The translations under genes and the position numbers were made by a program. From Bacteriovorax stolpii (GTDB lineage: Bacteria > Bdellovibrionota > Bacteriovoracia > Bacteriovoracales > Bacteriovoracaceae): a DNA stretch of 33,745 bases. The stretch spans positions 1 to 33,745 of the forward strand of contig CAMCYI010000032.1 of the NCBI GenBank assembly GCA_945883845.1, read 5' to 3'. Under the pieces are notes generated by a model. It saw only the letters and a list, made by a program, of their open reading frames with translations. It did not search any database and had not been told where the DNA came from. The stretch's first letter is position 1, and every line of letters starts with the position of its first letter. Shown one piece after another: positions 16,024 to 25,900 of this stretch.

Positions 16024-17034
16024 ATGTTCAGCTCTGCGATCACTGGTCTTGGTATGTACCTTCCTCCGCGTGTTGTGACCAACAACGACCTGGAAAAGCT
16101 TATGGAAACATCCAATGAGTGGATCATTCAGCGTTCTGGTATCGAAGAACGTCGCTGGGTAGATGCGGATACATGTACAAGTGACCTCGCACTTCAGGCA
16201 AGTCTTGAGGCCATCAAAGATGCCGGCATAGATAAATCAGAAATTGACGGTATTGTTCTCGCAACGATTTCACCAGACCACGAATTTCCGGGTGTCGGTT
16301 GTTTTCTTCAGACCAAACTTGGCCTCTCCGAAATTCCGTGCCTCGATATTCGTCAACAGTGTACAGGTTTCGTCCATGCCATGAGTATTGCGGATGCTTT
16401 CATTAAATCTGGCCAGCACAAAACTCTTCTCGTGGTGGGCGCAGAAATTCACTCCAAGGGTCTCGATAAAACCACACGTGGCCGTGATGTTTCAGTTCTC
16501 TTCGGTGACGGAGCAGGTGCCGCGATCATGTGCAGGACTGAAGTGAAAGATCCTCGGACAGATTCACACATTATTTCCACCCGACTGTTCGCAGACGGCA
16601 ATGGAGCAAAAGATCTCTGGGTTGCGGCACCGGGTACAGCATTAGGTGCGGATCGTATGAGCAAAGTTTACATCGATGAGAACCTTCACTTCCCGTACAT
16701 GAATGGAAAACGAGTTTTTACCAATGCTGTTCGCCGAATGGCCGAGTGTCTCACCATGGCCCTCGCCAAAGATAACTACACCATGGACGACGTCGATCTT
16801 TTTATTTTCCACCAGGCGAATCTTCGCATCAATCAGATGATTGCCCAGGAAATGAAAATCCCGGAACATAAAGTCTTCAATACAATTCAAAAATTCGGGA
16901 ACACGACAGCTGCCACAATTCCGATCGGGCTTTGCGAAGCGAAGAAGGCCGGGAAGCTCAAGAAAGGAACTTTGGTCGCGACCGCTGCTTTCGGAGCTGG
17001 ATTCACATGGGGAAGTGCACTTTACAGATACTAA
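16024..17034 (+). CDS. fabH: 3-oxoacyl-[acyl-carrier-protein] synthase III
   Basis: A 336-residue KASIII enzyme that condenses an acyl-CoA with malonyl-ACP to start fatty-acid synthesis. The catalytic triad is clear: Cys113 in DIRQQCTGFVHAM, His263 in FIFHQANLRIN and Asn293 in KFGNTTAATIP. GDGAGAAIM and the C-terminal GAGFTWGSALYRY are also canonical. It is a little longer than E. coli FabH (317), with an insert before the His block. A strong AGGAG precedes the ATG, and a bidirectional terminator follows. It stands alone rather than in a fab operon, so an additional copy or a variant for branched starters is possible. Confidence 0.93.
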   Translation: MFSSAITGLGMYLPPRVVTNNDLEKLMETSNEWIIQRSGIEERRWVDADTCTSDLALQASLEAIKDAGIDKSEIDGIVLATISPDHEFPGVGCFLQTKLGLSEIPCLDIRQQCTGFVHAMSIADAFIKSGQHKTLLVVGAEIHSKGLDKTTRGRDVSVLFGDGAGAAIMCRTEVKDPRTDSHIISTRLFADGNGAKDLWVAAPGTALGADRMSKVYIDENLHFPYMNGKRVFTNAVRRMAECLTMALAKDNYTMDDVDLFIFHQANLRINQMIAQEMKIPEHKVFNTIQKFGNTTAATIPIGLCEAKKAGKLKKGTLVATAAFGAGFTWGSALYRY

Positions 17035-17040
17035 AATGCG

Positions 17041-17071
17041 AAAGGCCACCCGAAGGTGGCCGTTCTTATTT
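17041..17071 (+). terminator. Bidirectional terminator between fabH and the acyl-CoA dehydrogenase gene
   Basis: Stem GGCCACC / GGTGGCC with a CGAA tetraloop, flanked by AAA and a T-rich run on the plus side (GTTCTTATTTT). Read on the minus strand the same hairpin is followed by TTTCGCATTTT, so it can end both convergent transcripts. Confidence 0.85.
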
Positions 17072-18813
17072 TAGAGATTATCCCAAATATACTTCTCGTT
17101 CTCAAGAGCATGATCAGCAAGAGTCTTAATCGAATCATCATCATTTTCATCAATCTTCCCGATGTTACCTTTGATCCGGCGGCGTGCCTGACCAGAGAAT
17201 ACATTGAGAATTTCAATTTCCTTTGAAGATGCGTCCACTCCGTTGGCCTCAATGGAAGAGTTCACACGACTAAGAACACAGCTCAGGACAAAGAGATCAA
17301 TCATGATATCAGCAAGGCGCTTGGTCGCAAACTGCTTGTTGATGATGTCTTTTCCGTGCTTACGAAGAATTCTGTCAGCAGCTGAAGCGAGGTCACGAGT
17401 AGCTTCTTCGAAGATGACCGCCTGACGCTTGATCGATGGGTGAAGCTTCGTGAACGTTGTTCCCGTTTTACCAACACCAGTGGCGTGAGAGATACGTTTA
17501 CGGGCGTAATCTGAAAGAACGCCGAAACCTTTAATCGGATCATTGAAGATCCCTTCCACTGATTTCGAAACTTCCTTAAGGCCTTGACCCACATCATTCA
17601 TCGCTGTCAAAGCAACGAAGAGTCTCAAAATATCATTTGTTCCTTCAAAGATTCTGTTCACGCGCGAATCGCGCAGAATACGCTCATACGGAAACTCACA
17701 CATAAATCCGTTACCACCAGCGATCTGCAAAGCTTCATCTCCGGATCTCCAGAGACACTCAGTGGCAAAAATTTTACTGATGGCTGCTTCCACCGCGTAG
17801 TCTTCGTAACCCTGATCCACGAGACCTGCTACCATGTTCACCACAGATTCAGTGGCGTAACAGTCAACGACCATGTGGCCAATTTTTTGTTTGATGAGAC
17901 CGAAGTCTGCGATGGGCTTTCCGAACTGAACTCTTTCCTTCGCCTGTTTCGTCGACAGGGAAATGAGATTCTTCATCGAACCGATACATCCCCCTCCGAG
18001 ACCTGTACGACCACTGTTAAGAATTTTCATCGCCACTTTAAAGCCCTTACCAACTTCGCCGAGCACACAGTTCGCAGGAACTCTGACTTTATCCATGCTC
18101 ACTGTTGTTGTTGAACTAGCTCTCAGGCCCATTTTATCTTCGTGAGGGCCGCTGCTCAAACCCGTCATGTCACGAGTAACGATGAACGCTGTCATTTGTC
18201 CGCCCTGCTCGCCTTCTGTTTTCGCAAACACAGTGAAGAAGTCTGCGATACCGCCATTCGTGATCCATAATTTCTCACCGGTCAAAATCCAGTCGTTCCC
18301 ATCCTTCACAGCTTTCGTGCGGATCGAAGACGCATCAGATCCAGCACCTGGCTCTGTCAGACAGAAGGCCGCAATCATTTCACCTGAAGCGAGCTTCGGC
18401 ATGTATTTAGCTTTTTGTTCTTCGTTACCGAAGAGAAGGAGTCCTCTCATACCGATCGAGCTGTGAGCTCCGGCAGTAATCGCCACAGATCCGTCATACT
18501 TGGCGAGTTCCTGAAGTGTGCGAGAGTAAGAGCTGCTGTTCATCCCGATGCCGCCGTACTCTTCCGGCACGATCAGACTGAAGAGCCCAAGTTGTTTCAT
18601 TTCTTCGAGCATGGAATCCGGAAGCTCACCAGCGCGATCCCACTTTCTGAATTCCGCATCGCGGCCTTTGAGTGAGGCACCGATAGAATCAAAAACACTT
18701 CTTAATGTTTCCTTTTCTGCTTCCTGGAGTTTTGGGTATGGGGTGATGATCGATTCGTCGATTTCTCCCATGCAAAGTGAACGAACAAAGCTGCTGGTTT
18801 TCTTGTTTTCCAT
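17071..18813 (-). CDS. VLCAD-like acyl-CoA dehydrogenase
   Basis: From ATG 18813 (AGAGG upstream, preferred to ATG 18855 without one) the protein has 580 residues, longer than the usual 380-400. This matches the very-long-chain/ACAD9 branch with its extra C-terminal helical domain. Landmarks are AAFCLTEPGAGSDASS (FAD/substrate loop), WITNGGIADFFTVFAKT, ERVQFGKPIADF, LQIAGGNGFMCEFPYERILR, and the catalytic Glu390 in RIFEGTNDILRLF, which is the VLCAD form of the motif. It takes electrons from fatty acyl-CoA to an electron-transfer flavoprotein in beta-oxidation. It is a single gene ending at a shared terminator with fabH. Confidence 0.93.
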   Translation of the reverse strand: MENKKTSSFVRSLCMGEIDESIITPYPKLQEAEKETLRSVFDSIGASLKGRDAEFRKWDRAGELPDSMLEEMKQLGLFSLIVPEEYGGIGMNSSSYSRTLQELAKYDGSVAITAGAHSSIGMRGLLLFGNEEQKAKYMPKLASGEMIAAFCLTEPGAGSDASSIRTKAVKDGNDWILTGEKLWITNGGIADFFTVFAKTEGEQGGQMTAFIVTRDMTGLSSGPHEDKMGLRASSTTTVSMDKVRVPANCVLGEVGKGFKVAMKILNSGRTGLGGGCIGSMKNLISLSTKQAKERVQFGKPIADFGLIKQKIGHMVVDCYATESVVNMVAGLVDQGYEDYAVEAAISKIFATECLWRSGDEALQIAGGNGFMCEFPYERILRDSRVNRIFEGTNDILRLFVALTAMNDVGQGLKEVSKSVEGIFNDPIKGFGVLSDYARKRISHATGVGKTGTTFTKLHPSIKRQAVIFEEATRDLASAADRILRKHGKDIINKQFATKRLADIMIDLFVLSCVLSRVNSSIEANGVDASSKEIEILNVFSGQARRRIKGNIGKIDENDDDSIKTLADHALENEKYIWDNL

Positions 18814-18914
18814 GTGGCCTCTGATGAAATTATTATTCTCATTAAAGAATGCCATTCATTCAGAAAAAGTATCTAAAAAAAGCGTTTTACTCGGATACGC
18901 TTATCCCGAATAGA

Positions 18915-19439
18915 CTATTCCTGAATCTTCTTTGACACGCGCAGGTCACAAAGAGACTCGGAGCACTTGAAAAAATAGTGAAAGATGTTGGTAATTTTTC
19001 CCTCAAAAGTCATCCCCGGGTCTTTCTTGAAGGACCGGAAATCTTTCTCGGGACGGCCAAAAGAGATGCTCTCAAAAAGGGCCTTTGTCGTTTTCGGATT
19101 TTTGAGGAGGATTTTGAATTCGTCGTACTTAGCTTCGACATCATCATGGTGCGAGTTCACTTCCATGGTACAGGCCCATTTCGCAGCGATTTCAAACTCG
19201 TCGTAAAATGTACTTTCGCAGATAATCTTAAGTGCACCTACCCAGCGGGGAAAAATCACTCTCTCCACTCGCCCGGCCATGGGTTCCGTAATCTCTGTGA
19301 CCTTCAGAACTTTTGCTTCCTTTGGAATTTTTGTCATCAAGGCAGCGAGTTTTTGCTGGTCGTAATCTTCGATCTTGAAAGTCTCTGCGATGGCAGAAGC
19401 CGACATGAAAACGATGAAAGTTAGAAACATATTTTTCAT
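18915..19439 (-). CDS. Secreted protein of unknown function, coupled to a papain-like protein
   Basis: Not recognised. The 174 residues start with a signal peptide ending SAIA before Glu (about 18), then a mature domain with four Cys in two pairs (KIICES and KWACTM; FKCSESLCDL), compatible with two disulfides. The ATG lies in an ATGA overlap with the stop of the gene at 19436-20191, so the two are translated together. A partner, substrate or inhibitor of the papain-like protein is possible on position alone. Confidence 0.8.
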   Translation of the reverse strand: MKNMFLTFIVFMSASAIAETFKIEDYDQQKLAALMTKIPKEAKVLKVTEITEPMAGRVERVIFPRWVGALKIICESTFYDEFEIAAKWACTMEVNSHHDDVEAKYDEFKILLKNPKTTKALFESISFGRPEKDFRSFKKDPGMTFEGKITNIFHYFFKCSESLCDLRVSKKIQE

Positions 19440-20191
19440 TCTACTTCCTTCACCACGAAGGCCGCATTGCCTTTGATCCGGAACCAGTCGTAGTCCCTGA
19501 TCTCAACCGGTATACCAAAAGAATCTCTTACGTAAAAAGACCCGGCCGTACCGCATTCTTCTTTAGTTATTTCGTAACAGTCTCCTGGCATGTTGTCGTC
19601 GTATCCAACGATGAGGACGACGTGCCAGAATTCACTATCATTATAGTTCACGAGAATCGGACTTTTATATTTCCAGAGTGCTGCCTTGATCGCATCGATC
19701 TGCTTCTGGATGAGAACATTGGTCGACCACTTATCTCCAAAGACAAAAAGTGGAATCGTCTGAACCCGTGGCACGGTCACCTTCGGCATCTGGTTCCAGT
19801 TGCGATAGGTCCACGGCTCGTCACTCGGCTGCCCTTCATTCCAGGCCGTATAAGGCCAGTCATTGATGTGAACACCGTGGCCATAATTGTATTTCAGAAC
19901 GGGGACTTCCCAGAAGTATTTCCGTCGAGAAGTATAGACGGGAGCATTGATGGTGAAAGATTCCGAGAGATCGTATTTTCCATATGGCAGTGGATTTTTA
20001 ATGCCTTCCTTTTTATTCGCGAGAAGTTCAATCGCCCCAGTGCTCGCCACAAACAAGCACGTATTTGTTTCACCCTGGTCAGGGGCTTCCTGAACATAGC
20101 TTACAAGTTCGGTGTAGCGCGTAGGTTGATCTTCAGCGAAGGCAGAGAAGCTAGTGATCAGCATTAAAAAAAACACAACCACAACCTTCAT
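19436..20191 (-). CDS. Exported papain-like (C1-fold) protein with Asp in place of Asn
   Basis: The 251 residues carry a signal peptide ending SAFA before Glu (about 19). The mature part has the papain order: DQGETNTCLFVAS with Gln39 six residues before Cys45, matching the oxyanion Gln and nucleophile; FWHVVLIVGYDDN with His190; and GSFYVRDSFG, where C1 peptidases have the N-S-W-G asparagine. Asp223 therefore replaces the catalytic Asn. The protein may be an active cysteine peptidase with a Cys-His-Asp triad, or a binding variant. A strong AAGGAG precedes the ATG at 20191. It overlaps the next secreted gene by four bases. It acts outside the cytoplasm. Confidence 0.75.
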   Translation of the reverse strand: MKVVVVFFLMLITSFSAFAEDQPTRYTELVSYVQEAPDQGETNTCLFVASTGAIELLANKKEGIKNPLPYGKYDLSESFTINAPVYTSRRKYFWEVPVLKYNYGHGVHINDWPYTAWNEGQPSDEPWTYRNWNQMPKVTVPRVQTIPLFVFGDKWSTNVLIQKQIDAIKAALWKYKSPILVNYNDSEFWHVVLIVGYDDNMPGDCYEITKEECGTAGSFYVRDSFGIPVEIRDYDWFRIKGNAAFVVKEVE

Positions 20192-20452
20192 GGAACTCCT
20201 TCAAAGTTGAACATCTACTATGCCTCAAGAAACAAAGCTCAGGAAATCCCAAATTGACGTGGAGAAAATAATTTTGTCGGTCTTGAGTTGTATTTTCAGA
20301 ATGTATGGGAAGGAAGCTCAACATAGAACGTAGCGCCATGGTTCAATTCACTCTCCACCTAGATTTTAACGGAATGTAGGGCGACAATTTCCTTGGAAAT
20401 AAATATCATCAAACACTTAGATTTCAAGATTTTTTATATAGGTAAACGCAAT

Positions 20453-21316
20453 ATGGAACTTGAACTACGATCGAACTACTGGAGCGATGACAGGGATAAA
20501 AAATCTTTCATCCGGTACATCAAGAATATCTTCAAGCTTGATTTCAGCTTGTGGAACGAAAGCGGTTATTGGGACGATGACTACAGACCATTCTCATATT
20601 TTCAAGACGGTGAGATTGTGGCCAACACCTGCATCTACTCCATGCCTGCGATCATCAACGGTAGAAAAACCAAAATTGCCCAGGTGTCTGCAGTCGGCAC
20701 TCTTCCTGAACATCGTATGCATGGCCTCGGTAAGAAACTCAGCGATCTCACTCTTGAATACGCATTGAAAGAGCACGAGTTTGTCATGCTTTTCTCAAGC
20801 AAAGAAGCCTTGCCTTTTTATAAGAAAATGGGATTTAAAAATATTCCTGATTATGCTCACAAGGCACTTCCACTTGCCATGTCACCGAAGAAAGGCCTGA
20901 TCAAGATCGATTTAAAAAAATCAGATGAACTCAGAAAATTATTTTCCATCTCGAAATCAAGAGAGGCCATTTCAAATATTTTCGGAAATTTAAATCCAAA
21001 GCTTTTAATGTTTCATGCTTTGTATACGATCACAGATTTCTGCTACTACATTCCTCAACTCGAAACCTATGTGTTCATGAAAAGAGAAGACCAGCAGCTC
21101 ACTCTCTTTGATATTGTTTCAAAGAAGCTTCCAGCATTTGATGATCTCTTTCCCTTCCTGACGGACGGAAAGGAAACACAAATACTCTTTCGTTTTTATC
21201 CGGATAAGTTCTCACTCAAGACTGAAATCCTGGAGCTTCAGGGTAACCGGGCCCATGTCCTGGGTTCTCAGTTTAATCTTGAACCTTTCACCATTCCCTA
21301 CACCTCGATGGCCTGA
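20453..21316 (+). CDS. GNAT-family acyltransferase with extra C-terminal domain
   Basis: I start at ATG 20453 (AGG nine bases before), giving 287 residues; the open frame reaches back to TTG 20393. Residues 45-160 are a GNAT fold: VSAVGTLPEHRMHGLGKKLS (about 78-97) carries the R-x-x-G-x-G acetyl-CoA loop, and FSSKEALPFYKKMGF is the usual last strand and helix. The C-terminal 130 residues, rich in Phe and Leu, do not match a domain I know; Eis-like proteins also have a GNAT part and a large extra region. It is cytoplasmic, with no signal peptide. Substrate unknown. Confidence 0.8.
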   Translation: MELELRSNYWSDDRDKKSFIRYIKNIFKLDFSLWNESGYWDDDYRPFSYFQDGEIVANTCIYSMPAIINGRKTKIAQVSAVGTLPEHRMHGLGKKLSDLTLEYALKEHEFVMLFSSKEALPFYKKMGFKNIPDYAHKALPLAMSPKKGLIKIDLKKSDELRKLFSISKSREAISNIFGNLNPKLLMFHALYTITDFCYYIPQLETYVFMKREDQQLTLFDIVSKKLPAFDDLFPFLTDGKETQILFRFYPDKFSLKTEILELQGNRAHVLGSQFNLEPFTIPYTSMA

Positions 21317-21338
21317 GATCAGTAATCTTTTCAAGTGC

Positions 21339-21367
21339 TTGACATCCAAACAGGAGTGGATTAAATT
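21339..21367 (+). promoter_or_regulatory. Sigma-70-like promoter candidate for a leader and small lipoprotein
   Basis: A perfect TTGACA at 21339-21344 is followed after 17 bases by TAAATT at 21362-21367. Transcription would start near 21374 and give a leader of about 120 bases before the GTG of the lipoprotein at 21494. The leader contains a short inverted pair, CTTCCG near 21411 and CGGAAG near 21442, that could form a stem. A match by chance cannot be excluded. Confidence 0.45.
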
Positions 21368-21493
21368 GTTTTAATACAGGGAGTAGCTTCGCTCAAATGA
21401 TCTTTGAGTCCTTCCGCAAACGTCAACACGAGAACCTTCTCCGGACGGAAGTTAAAGAGGCGAGACTGAAACACAAACCATATGGAGGTTCTT

Positions 21494-21607
21494 GTGAATC
21501 AGTTTCTTATCCTCGCCTTTTTTGTATTCCTCGCATCTTGCAGCAGCACTTTCAATCGTGAACATTCAGAAAATTGGCCTACAATCACTCCAGAAAGATG
21601 TCGCTAA
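21494..21607 (+). CDS. 37-residue lipoprotein with perfect lipobox
   Basis: GTG 21494 is preceded by GGAGG with five bases between, an ideal ribosome-binding site. The peptide begins MNQFLILAFFVFLASC: a short hydrophobic signal and the lipobox L-A-S-C, with lipidation expected at Cys16. A polar tail of 21 residues follows and ends PERCR before TAA. An ATG at 21482 in the same frame would remove the spacing of the ribosome-binding site. The gene lies between the GNAT gene and truA, convergent to the latter. Small lipoproteins of this kind include entericidin-like and stress-type peptides, but I see no matching motif, so the role is open. Confidence 0.65.
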   Translation: MNQFLILAFFVFLASCSSTFNREHSENWPTITPERCR

Positions 21608-21624
21608 AATATTGGGTACGTCCT

Positions 21625-22422
21625 TCAAAGCTCGTAGGTAATCTTATAAAGAAAAAGCCCGCGGGGAGACGCCACTTTCCAGAGCCGGCGGGTTTTGGGC
21701 GGTCCATCGAGTAAAAGCATAAATTCGTCCGGAGACATCCGTCCCTGACCGACATGCCAGAGCGCACTCATGAGATGACGGACCATCTGTTTCAAAAAAC
21801 CAGTCCCCACAATCCTTAGTTGATAGCAACTTTTAAAGTCGACAGGGATGTGAAATAGATCTGAGGTCGGAAAGATTTCGTGTGGATTAATTTCAGTCAG
21901 TTCACAGACAAGAACTTCTCTCACCGTCGTTTTGACGTTACTTCCGGCCGAGCAGAAATTGTGAAAGTCATGCCTTCCGACAATTTTCTCCGCACACTCA
22001 CGCATTTTTTTTATATCAAGTTCAAACGGATTGTTGGCGATGAATTTCTGCTCGAGGCTTTGAGTCTTGAGAGTATTCGTAAAAAAATATCGGTATTCTT
22101 TTGAAATGCAGCTCTTGATCGGATTAAAGGTTCCTTGGCAAGGGAAGAGCTCCGTACTCCTGATCTGAGGTGGTAAATTGTCATTTAGTTTCACAAGGAA
22201 AGACACGCAATCAAGCGGATGTTCTGACGTGATTCGTACAATCTGATCAAAAGCGTGAACTCCAGAATCCGTCCTGGAAGCACCCATTGTGGTGACTTTC
22301 CCGTCAATTAACTTTCCCAAAGTAATATTGATGTCATTTTGTATAGAGGGGATATCTTTCTGCCACTGAAAGCCGAAGTAATTCGAGCCATCGTATTGGA
22401 TAGTCGTCTTGTAATAATGCAT
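21625..22422 (-). CDS. truA: tRNA pseudouridine synthase A
   Basis: The 265 residues match TruA, which converts uridines 38-40 of the anticodon arm to pseudouridine. The catalytic Asp52 is in GASRTDSGVHAFDQ, where most TruA proteins have G-R-T-D-A-G-V-H-A. The opening YYKTTIQYDGSNYFGFQWQ and the block RIVGTGFLKQMVRHLMSAL are typical of the family. The length is usual. It stands alone, not in the common asd-truA-accD order, and converges on a small lipoprotein gene. No overlapping gene disturbs it. Confidence 0.93.
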   Translation of the reverse strand: MHYYKTTIQYDGSNYFGFQWQKDIPSIQNDINITLGKLIDGKVTTMGASRTDSGVHAFDQIVRITSEHPLDCVSFLVKLNDNLPPQIRSTELFPCQGTFNPIKSCISKEYRYFFTNTLKTQSLEQKFIANNPFELDIKKMRECAEKIVGRHDFHNFCSAGSNVKTTVREVLVCELTEINPHEIFPTSDLFHIPVDFKSCYQLRIVGTGFLKQMVRHLMSALWHVGQGRMSPDEFMLLLDGPPKTRRLWKVASPRGLFLYKITYEL

Positions 22423-22553
22423 TCATTTAAATTAGCGCGACGGCAACTCAAAGACAAATGACCCAGACCGAATGGAAGAAAAGAGTGGCGATGCAGATTA
22501 ATAAATTGTTTTACAATAACATTCACAAGAATTCCTTTCAGTTGTGACAAATA

Positions 22554-22892
22554 CTAATTGTATCCCATATCTTTAAGCTTTTTTCCTTCTTTGGATTCAG
22601 ACTCAGCCTTTTCACTGCGTTCATCTTCTCTTAACTTCTTATACCATGCCATGTAGTCCTTAATTTTCTCTTCACACTTCTGCTTCTGCTTATCCCATCC
22701 CTCTTCTTTACAGTCGTATTCAATGCTTGCGTACCAGTATTTAAGTTCATGAAATTCTCCGGAAAGTAGTGGCGCCAAAACAGAATAGAATGCTTTGAAA
22801 GGCAAGATTTGAGAAACGTCTTCAGACCTCAACCTACTCGGTTTAGCTAGATAGCTGCCTGGAAACGAGACGATTCCAAGTGGATCGGTCAA
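22554..22892 (-). CDS. Short Lys/Glu-rich protein, start uncertain
   Basis: The frame reads 112 residues from a TTG at 22892, directly after an in-frame stop six codons upstream, and has no ATG until residue 80 or so. I see no ribosome-binding site there. The second half looks like a real protein: a charged helix with CKEEGWDKQKQKCEEK and a Lys/Glu-rich tail, holding two Cys. The first part may be the remains of a longer N-terminus. It diverges from the 1297-residue gene by 48 bases. It is either a TTG-started small gene or a 5'-truncated gene; I cannot decide. Confidence 0.4.
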   Translation of the reverse strand: MTDPLGIVSFPGSYLAKPSRLRSEDVSQILPFKAFYSVLAPLLSGEFHELKYWYASIEYDCKEEGWDKQKQKCEEKIKDYMAWYKKLREDERSEKAESESKEGKKLKDMGYN

Positions 22893-22940
22893 GATACTGA
22901 AAACATTACATTAATCGCAATTTCCGACGATAAGCCTCTT

Positions 22941-25900
22941 ATGAAGGTGTTCCTGTTTTTTTACCTATTTCTTTCAATGAGTTTCGCTCACTCGAAAGAG
23001 GGAGTGAGGCAAGATGGTTTTTTAGAAAAGACCGATGAATTCTTTGGTCGAATCACTAATTTTACACGTGGAGTTCATTGTAAAGATGCAAACCAAGCTG
23101 AGCTTGAAGCTGTTGATTGTAATTTAAGTAACTTTACAATTTCCGATGCGAATAGGATCAAAGATTTTGAGCAGATGATTGATGTCCTGGTGTTTTCAGA
23201 AGCTGCCAAAGAAGTCTATGAAATCAATAAATGTCAGTCGGATTTTTTCAATTCCTATGAAGCTGGCCCAGAGGTGAAAGAAGACATGGAGAATCGTGCT
23301 TTCGAGCACTTTAAGTCGGTCCAGCAGACGATCAGAAAAAAGAAAAGTGAGATATCCAAAGCCGCACGTCTAAACATCCTGGAAAATGCTGGTAGCATTT
23401 CCGCAGGAACTAGCACTGACATGGTGAATTCGGTTAATCGTCAAAACGATCGCTTCGATAAAAAACTAGAACCACTCATCAAGAACATCGATAATTTAGT
23501 GACCAGTGTTCCGATGGGAAATAGGCCTGCGATGCGCGCCTATTTATTATCAGCGGTAGACCAGAATTTGAACGAAGTTCAATTCAAACGAGGCTTTTCC
23601 AAGACCATGAGGGAGCTCCAGCGAGAAGCAAATGGCTCCTACGCTAAAATGAAAAGTCTCTCTTATCCTGATTCTGGTGGTACAGGTGGTCTGCTTTTTA
23701 ATGTCGATAATCAACTCAAACGATCGTTCGTAGAAAATGGCCTCGTTCAAAGTGTTCTGGTGAAAAACAAATTAGAAAAAGTATTAGAGCATGGACTAAT
23801 CTGTAGGTACGACGAAAAATTTAATGTGGGTGCTATGACACGCTTAGGAGTGGAAGTAGCAGGATCACTTCTCATTCCTTACGCTGCTACCTCCCTCGCT
23901 TTGAGAGCAGGGTTGATCGCTGCGAGAACCGGATCTGCGTCTGTCAGATCAGCTGCCATCGCGGCAAAATATCTTTCGAAATCTCTCATCTTTGGTGTCA
24001 ACGCTGCTCAAGCAGGAATCACCTATATTGATGTTAAGCAGTCTTGTTATCCCCCAGAGTATCTGGCCAGCAAGGAAAATGAAAACTGTAGTCCGGAAAA
24101 ACAACTTTATGAGATCAAGGCAGAAGCCAATATTGCGAGCTGTCTTCTCAATGCAACTCTCGGAGTGGCCTTGCCAATTGGGACAGGATTGGCAGCACAC
24201 CTTGGTTCCAGAGCTGCCGTCAATGCCATCGAAAACGCCGACATAATTATCACCGCGCCAACTAAAACATCTAGCAAGGTCGCCGAGAGACTTAGGCGTG
24301 CAAGCGAAGTTTTAGGAACTCCCGGTGAACCTCGACATCTGACTTACTCTCAGAATCGCGCCATCATAAAGGCCCACAACGTCGGTGCAGCTGAAGGAAG
24401 AGTGATCGGGACCTACACTCCTCAGGACATTGCTCAAAAAGGTCGAATCCTTCGACAAGCAGGGTTTAATAAAAGTGAAACCCGTGTACTAATGGAGGAA
24501 GGAATCACTGGTGTTGAGCCTCACACGATCGGGTCGATTTTTGAACCACTGCCTGATGAAAACACAATCAAGCTCGCACGAAGAACTCCCTCCGAGGTGG
24601 CAGCTGATTCTTTAAAATCGGATGAACCTATTGAGCTAAGTGACCTGCGTCCAATTGAACTCGTTGATCGACCAGGATCACTTCAAATGAAGTCTCAGAT
24701 TGATTCAATCAACGCCCGTGTCAATCAGTTCCCACCAGCTCTTCAGTACCGGGATGATTACAGTTTGCGAGCAGAATCCGAAAGATGGTTTTTGCTTGAG
24801 CGCGAGCTTAATCCCTCACCGCCCCCTAAGGGCAGCGTTTCAATGGGAGAGAGATTTAAAAGCGCATTTACTCGCACAAGAACTCCGCAAGTTATTCAAG
24901 GGGAGATGCGTGAAATTGAAAAAGCAGTCGAGTCTCGGCTGAAGGATATTGTAGCTCAAAAAACGGTCGTGACAGACTTACTTGATGATTCAATAGGGGT
25001 ACGAAGAAATCTTGAGCGAAGATTGGTCGAACTCGAATCTCAAGGAGTGAAAGCAGATCCAATATTTCTTAATACTCCTGAGGAAGTTGCTTCTCTTAAT
25101 CAGCAGATCGCATACCTGAAAAATGTTGAGGCACAATTAGATCTTAAAAGGATGAGTCTAAACTTAGGAATTAAACGTGCTCAAACGGTTTTTAGCGAAC
25201 CAGTGACGACGGCATCGCGAGGATTGATCGTCCAGGAAAACCAAATCGTCTCCACCATTAATCTTAAGTCTAGTCCCGATTCTTCAGATCGCCTGCTGTA
25301 CATTTCTGAGATTCAAAGATTCAAGACGGAGGGAATTCGTACTGATCCAGAATTCGGGACAATACTTTCTCGATGGTTCCAAGATCCGACTGGGCCTATC
25401 GAGATTAGAATCGAGAGTCTCTTTTACAAATGGAGAAGCGGTGAAGAGACGCTGACCAATCTCTTGAAAAACTTTAATAGCGCGGATCAAATCAAGATCA
25501 TGGACAAGCTCACGGCAAATCCCGAACTCATGGATATTCTCTTCGCGGACAAGAGAGGCCTGACTGGGTTTATCTCTTTCCTTCAGCGAGATAATAGACT
25601 TCTTGAGGCCTATGGAAAGAAACTCTTTGGAAATCACTGGGCGGGAAATCAAAATTTCTTAGCACAAATTATAAAAGCCGATTCGCTTAGTGACAGCGTA
25701 AAAGTGATTATCGTCGAGAAACTTCAATCCGCTTTAAAATCGGGCAAAATCGCGGATTATTTGGAGCTTCAAGATCTAGTCAACCAAAGTGCATCTTCCT
25801 TGAGAACTGTGATGTCTAATGAGTTACCCATCATTTTCGCTCAGACGAGTCAGAATCAATCAGACTTCGCCGTTTCAGTGTATCAATGGATGGCGTCTTC

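Noticed and set aside
19622..20167. 181-residue plus-strand frame
   Set aside because: It lies wholly antisense to the papain-like gene, whose signal peptide and active-site motifs are clear.
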